From assembly GCA_964432985.1 (NCBI GenBank), contig CAYSPT010000039.1, forward strand, positions 1-46,111: a stretch of DNA of 46,111 nt. Direction: 5' to 3'. The notes beneath the pieces are model-generated. The model was not told the origin of the DNA, did not search any database, and saw only the letters and a list, made by a program, of their open reading frames with translations. Positions within the stretch are counted from its first letter, which is position 1, and every line of letters begins with the position of its first letter. The translations under genes were made by a program, and so were the position numbers. Positions 42,942-46,111 of this stretch are shown here, one piece after another. This DNA is from CAYSPT01 sp964432985. GTDB taxonomy: Bacteria; Muiribacteriota; CAYSPT01.

Positions 42942-44219
42942 GTGAACGTCGACCTCGACCAAAAGAAAGCTCTTTTAGAAGAACACCTTGAGCGATACTG
43001 GGAACAGCAGCTAAGAGACCCGGCTCGCCGCGCGCGTTATGAGCCTTATCTCGACCGGTGGCGGGCCATGTACTCGGTGCTGTTCAACGACGAGCGGTTC
43101 CTGACCCTGGCGGAACCGGTTTCCCGGGATACCCGCCTGGGAGTCTCCCAGTATTACATGCGGTATGATGGTGTCTTTTGTTTTCAGACAGCGGTACTCA
43201 GAGAACCATCGGGAAGAGAACTCATTCTTGCCAACCCTCTCAGGTTTCCTTTTGATCCCGGCGCGTCGGAAATCCGTCCCTATCTGAGCCGCAAATACGA
43301 GCATCTTTTCGGTCTGCACATGAAAACCACCACCAAGGTGAAAAACAGCCATGGCAGGAAAGACCACGCCTGTCAGCTCGATGAGGGTTGGCGGATCTGG
43401 ACCAACCAGAAAAACAGCAGAAATCCTATTCAGGGATTCTATTTTCATCCCCAGCAGTTGTGCAACTGCCCTGTGTTCAGACGGGACAACTTCGTCTTCG
43501 GTTTTCCGGTGCGCCCGGCATTGCATTACATGCTTTTCCAGCGGAAATTCGAGCCTATTGTGAAGGGAGTGCAGTGGTTGCTCGAAGAGGCTCACCGCAA
43601 ACCCTTTGCCAAGCTGCACCCGATTGAGCTGGCTGAACTGGGCGCCACCGGTTCGTCTTCCTTCGGAGACGAAGAAGACAAAGAAGATTTCGACGTGGTG
43701 TTTTATGGCAACCTTCAGCGTTTACGATCGATCAGGAATTTTCTCCTGGATGGCATTCGCCACGGGACATTCGACCCTGTATTTGCCGGGCAGGTCCGCA
43801 AGCCCAGGGTTTACAACAATGAAGTAATTATCAAGTTGATCAATTCACGGTTGTTGATCTGCCCGTTTTTCGTTCTCGATGATGACGTGTACGACCCGCT
43901 TGTCCACGCTATGATAGAGCCTCTCGAACGCCTGTACCGGATGCAGGCAACCGTGGTGGATGATTCCGGTAACATGCTTACCCCTACCAGGGTGAATGTT
44001 ATGGAAATGGGGGGGCGCCTCTGGAATTCGTATGGAATTCAGGGATCGGTTCCCCTCATCATCATGCATGGATTCAGACGCGGTGATTTTTACCGGGGTG
44101 ACCATGTGCGCATTAAAAATCCCTTTGTCGTGCGGGTACATCCTGCTTTCGGCGAGCCTTTCATCGCTCTTCTCACCGCTGCCTGGTTTGACGTGGATAT
44201 AGTCAGACGCGCCTGGTGA
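42942..44219 (+). CDS. Predicted nucleotidyltransferase-like protein (COG1665-like)
   Basis: This 425-residue soluble protein starts at GTG 42942 with GAAGGAG nine bases before. A pol-beta type nucleotidyltransferase signature sits in the middle: GATGSSSFG (about 234-242), then DFD (249-251), followed by the VVFYG strand. The spacing of GS and DxD fits minimal nucleotidyltransferases, and the GATGS-to-YG wording resembles COG1665 predicted nucleotidyltransferases. The N-terminal 200 residues are not recognised and hold a Cys cluster (CNCPVF, about 174-179) that might bind metal. The C-terminus holds IKLINSRLLICPFFVLDDD and an FVVRVHPAFG strand. What it modifies is unknown. Its stop overlaps the next start (GTGA). 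Confidence 0.6.
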   Translation: MNVDLDQKKALLEEHLERYWEQQLRDPARRARYEPYLDRWRAMYSVLFNDERFLTLAEPVSRDTRLGVSQYYMRYDGVFCFQTAVLREPSGRELILANPLRFPFDPGASEIRPYLSRKYEHLFGLHMKTTTKVKNSHGRKDHACQLDEGWRIWTNQKNSRNPIQGFYFHPQQLCNCPVFRRDNFVFGFPVRPALHYMLFQRKFEPIVKGVQWLLEEAHRKPFAKLHPIELAELGATGSSSFGDEEDKEDFDVVFYGNLQRLRSIRNFLLDGIRHGTFDPVFAGQVRKPRVYNNEVIIKLINSRLLICPFFVLDDDVYDPLVHAMIEPLERLYRMQATVVDDSGNMLTPTRVNVMEMGGRLWNSYGIQGSVPLIIMHGFRRGDFYRGDHVRIKNPFVVRVHPAFGEPFIALLTAAWFDVDIVRRAW

Positions 44220-44959
44220 ACCAAGACTTCAAGGAAGTTTTCACGAAGTACTCGATTCATTATCTGCTTGTGCTTCTGGTTGTATTTAATGTGGTCGTTT
44301 GGCTGTTTCTGCCTCGTTTCCGGTTCAGTTTCATAGTCATCCATCATTCGGCTTCTACCCGGGATAATTATGAAAGCATCAGACGCTACCACCAGAAGAA
44401 ACACCCATTATGGTCTGATGCGGCCTATCATATTATTTTCTCAAACGGAAGCACGGACGTCCCCGCCGGATTTCTGGAACCCACCGGTCGTTACCGGTAT
44501 TTTCACTATAGCACCGCCACGACCAGCGTCGAGCACAACCTTAAAGGTCTTCACCTGTGCCTGGTTGGAAACTATGATAAGGATGAAGTCCCAACTAACC
44601 TTCGGGCTCCAATTGCTAATGTTCTGCGTCTTCTACAGAAAAAATTTGGTATGGATGATGACGATATTCTTTTTCATCGTGACTGCAATGCAACCAAATG
44701 TCCCGGAAAACATATAACCAGGGAGCGTATTTTTACCTGGCTCCACGAGTATGCTGACAACTGTCCCGAGCACATACGGAGCCAACAGGAAAATTGTTTA
44801 GCCGCAGCCGGATTTTCCTCCCGGACCATCAGGCCGTTTATTGCCAGACTGTTTCTCCTTGACTTGCTTATTGCCGGGATCTGGTTGACAGTATTCCTGG
44901 TAGTGAACCGGGTACACACTCACCGGAAAGTGTTGCCACAGGGTTCTTCAGATGAATGA
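44216..44959 (+). CDS. Membrane-anchored N-acetylmuramoyl-L-alanine amidase (Amidase_2/PGRP fold)
   Basis: This 247-residue protein has a membrane helix at 16-33 and a second at about 211-231, so the enzyme domain between lies outside the membrane. The domain has zinc ligands His43 (VIHHSAS), His154 (FHRDCNATKCPG) and Cys162, plus AYHIIF and LCLVGNYDKD as in amidase_2/T7 lysozyme-like folds. It would cut the lactyl-amide bond of peptidoglycan. The GTG start overlaps the nucleotidyltransferase stop by four bases, so the two proteins are made together. A double anchor is less common for such amidases. Confidence 0.82.
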   Translation: MNQDFKEVFTKYSIHYLLVLLVVFNVVVWLFLPRFRFSFIVIHHSASTRDNYESIRRYHQKKHPLWSDAAYHIIFSNGSTDVPAGFLEPTGRYRYFHYSTATTSVEHNLKGLHLCLVGNYDKDEVPTNLRAPIANVLRLLQKKFGMDDDDILFHRDCNATKCPGKHITRERIFTWLHEYADNCPEHIRSQQENCLAAAGFSSRTIRPFIARLFLLDLLIAGIWLTVFLVVNRVHTHRKVLPQGSSDE

Positions 44960-44969
44960 GATCATAACC

Positions 44970-44999
44970 CGCTTAATTGTTGCAGACCTGATTTAAGCG
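44970..44999. repeat. Short inverted repeat between convergent genes
   Basis: CGCTTAA (44970-44976) and TTAAGCG (44993-44999) form a 7-bp stem. There is no T-run, so a terminator role is weak. Confidence 0.25.
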
Positions 45000-45019
45000 T
45001 GTCCAGGTGACTGTTGGGC

Positions 45020-46111
45020 TCATTCTTCAACGGTGTGGTTCAAACTCGACCTGAGTGGTCCTAAATGACTCGCGTAATTTTTCCAGCGGTTAACCGACTG
45101 GTTGTAGATAGGATTGCGGACCTGCTCGAAACTCTGGGTTTTTACCGCCCGCTTCGAGCGGTAGAACTGCAGGCAGCGATCGTCCCAGTCCAGCCCGATG
45201 AAGTCGATCATCCGTCGGCTGGTGGTTTCCAGGTCAGCCACGATTTCCTCGTAGTTGATCTCGAGCATGGGTATAGACAGAACATCCTGCCAGTGCCGCA
45301 TGGTCCTGCAGTATTCTGCATAATAAAATCCGATGTTGGTCAGATCGTAGGCATAACTGTGGTCACCGCCGAAATCCTGGAAAAAGATCGACAGGCAGGT
45401 GTCAAGTTCGTTGCGCCGGCAGTGGATAATCCGGGCTTGAGGATACATCAGCCTGATCAGCGGCAGATGCAGATAGTTGTAAGGCATCTTATCCGTGACC
45501 CGTTTGACTGGTGTGGAGCTGTCCAGGTGTCCCAGGGCGTTAATTTGTTCGAGGTACCGTTTGGCCAGGTGGTCCATTTTCGCTGAATCAATCGTTTCCA
45601 GACACCTGGGGTAAGATGAAATGGTCCCTGCCTGTTCTGCAATCTCACAGGCTATATCCTGGATGTATCTCAGTTCTCCTGCTCCGAAAACCGCCGGGTG
45701 GCTGGATATGATCTGTTCGACCAGGCTGGTTCCCGATCTCGGCATGCCCACTATAAATACCGGTAGATTACTGCTTGCCGACGACCGTTTCAGTGCGGCG
45801 AATCGGCTGGCGGTGAAAAAATCGCGCCAACCAGCTATCTCCAGCCGGTAATCGACCGCTTCGAACTGCCGTGGCTTTAAAGCGTTTCCCCTGGTGAACT
45901 GGTCGAAAGCCTGGTCGAAGTTACCGGTGGTATCGAGCAGTTTGCCGAGCTGGAAGTGAAGCCGTCGTTTTTCTCCGGTACTCAGTTGTCTGTTTTCTGC
46001 AAACTCTCGCAGCAGTTTTATCGCTTCCCGACGGGAGATAAATTTCCGGGGAAGCTTTGTGTAGGTGGTGATCATACCGAAGTTGTATCTTCCTGATTCT
46101 ATACCAGGTTT
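45020..46111 (-). CDS. TPR-sulfotransferase (partial, N-terminus beyond the window)
   Basis: The frame has no stop up to the edge at 46111, so the first Met of the visible frame (46075) is probably internal. What is seen is one TPR-like unit (GEKRRLHFQLGKLLDTTGNFDQAFDQFTRGNALKP) and then a sulfotransferase domain. The PAPS 5'-phosphate loop is VGMPRSGTSLVEQIISSHP. The 3'-phosphate region is RIIHCRRNELDTCLSIFFQDF, with LEINYEEIVADLETTSRRMIDFIGL later. Such proteins put sulfate on carbohydrates or peptides. The missing part probably holds more TPRs. Confidence 0.85.
   Translation of the reverse strand, partial: KPGIESGRYNFGMITTYTKLPRKFISRREAIKLLREFAENRQLSTGEKRRLHFQLGKLLDTTGNFDQAFDQFTRGNALKPRQFEAVDYRLEIAGWRDFFTASRFAALKRSSASSNLPVFIVGMPRSGTSLVEQIISSHPAVFGAGELRYIQDIACEIAEQAGTISSYPRCLETIDSAKMDHLAKRYLEQINALGHLDSSTPVKRVTDKMPYNYLHLPLIRLMYPQARIIHCRRNELDTCLSIFFQDFGGDHSYAYDLTNIGFYYAEYCRTMRHWQDVLSIPMLEINYEEIVADLETTSRRMIDFIGLDWDDRCLQFYRSKRAVKTQSFEQVRNPIYNQSVNRWKNYASHLGPLRSSLNHTVEE

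Overview
The window looks like ordinary chromosome of a diderm (Gram-negative-type) bacterium, probably an anaerobe. Evidence for an outer membrane is indirect: two lipoproteins, a rhombosortase and secreted enzymes. Genes are dense, often overlap by a few bases, have clear AAGGAG-type ribosome sites, and several promoters share a TATACT -10 box. A selenocysteine codon implies a Sec-decoding machinery elsewhere. The phylum cannot be fixed from the sequence alone. I saw no rRNA, tRNA, CRISPR, transposase or phage genes.

Layout. 1-2040: tail of a secreted protein with a GlyGly-CTERM-like end, a terminator, rhombosortase, a small zincin and an HD phosphohydrolase. 2102-4082: exonuclease III with a 45-residue membrane protein (minus), then a lipoprotein glutaminyl cyclotransferase (plus). 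4136-11339 (minus): secreted GH57 glycosidase, a GT-C type membrane glycosyltransferase and a TMTC-like membrane protein with TPRs. 11485-16012 (plus): a 57-bp tandem repeat whose last copy supplies the -35 box of a trkH promoter, three interchangeable leader hairpins, trkH, trkA and an ankyrin protein coupled to trkA. 16035-19707 (minus): a PhoU-like protein (DUF47), a PiT phosphate transporter, an unknown membrane protein and a lipoprotein with a SelW/Rdx domain. The last is split by an in-frame TGA that reads as selenocysteine, with a SECIS-like hairpin just downstream. 19904-27750 (plus): a duplicated glycine-zipper protein, a giant flagellin with a lectin-like insertion and beta repeats, a nucleoside phosphorylase, an acyltransferase, an ATP-grasp protein and an O-methyltransferase. 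27783-28959 (minus): FAH-family hydrolase and KptA. 29044-30066 (plus): SpoIIM-like protein. 30082-35863 (minus): three tandem paralogues with HEAT, STAS and degenerate PilZ modules. 36163-42778 (minus): an RDD / HEAT-membrane / DUF4129 / DUF4350 / MoxR / DUF58 operon. 42942-44959 (plus): a nucleotidyltransferase-like protein overlapping a membrane amidase. 45020-end (minus): a partial TPR sulfotransferase.

How they fit. Trk (K+) and PiT (phosphate) are two transport units, each with an unusual accessory protein. The RDD-MoxR-DUF58 operon is a widespread envelope-associated AAA/VWA-like system. Its usual SpoIIM partner lies apart, beyond the HEAT-STAS-PilZ block, so 29-43 kb may be one signalling/envelope region. 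The strongest novelty candidates are the membrane-anchored SelW-like selenoprotein, the triplicated HEAT-STAS-PilZ family, the flagellin with an inserted lectin fold, and a palindromic leader element shared by four unlinked genes.
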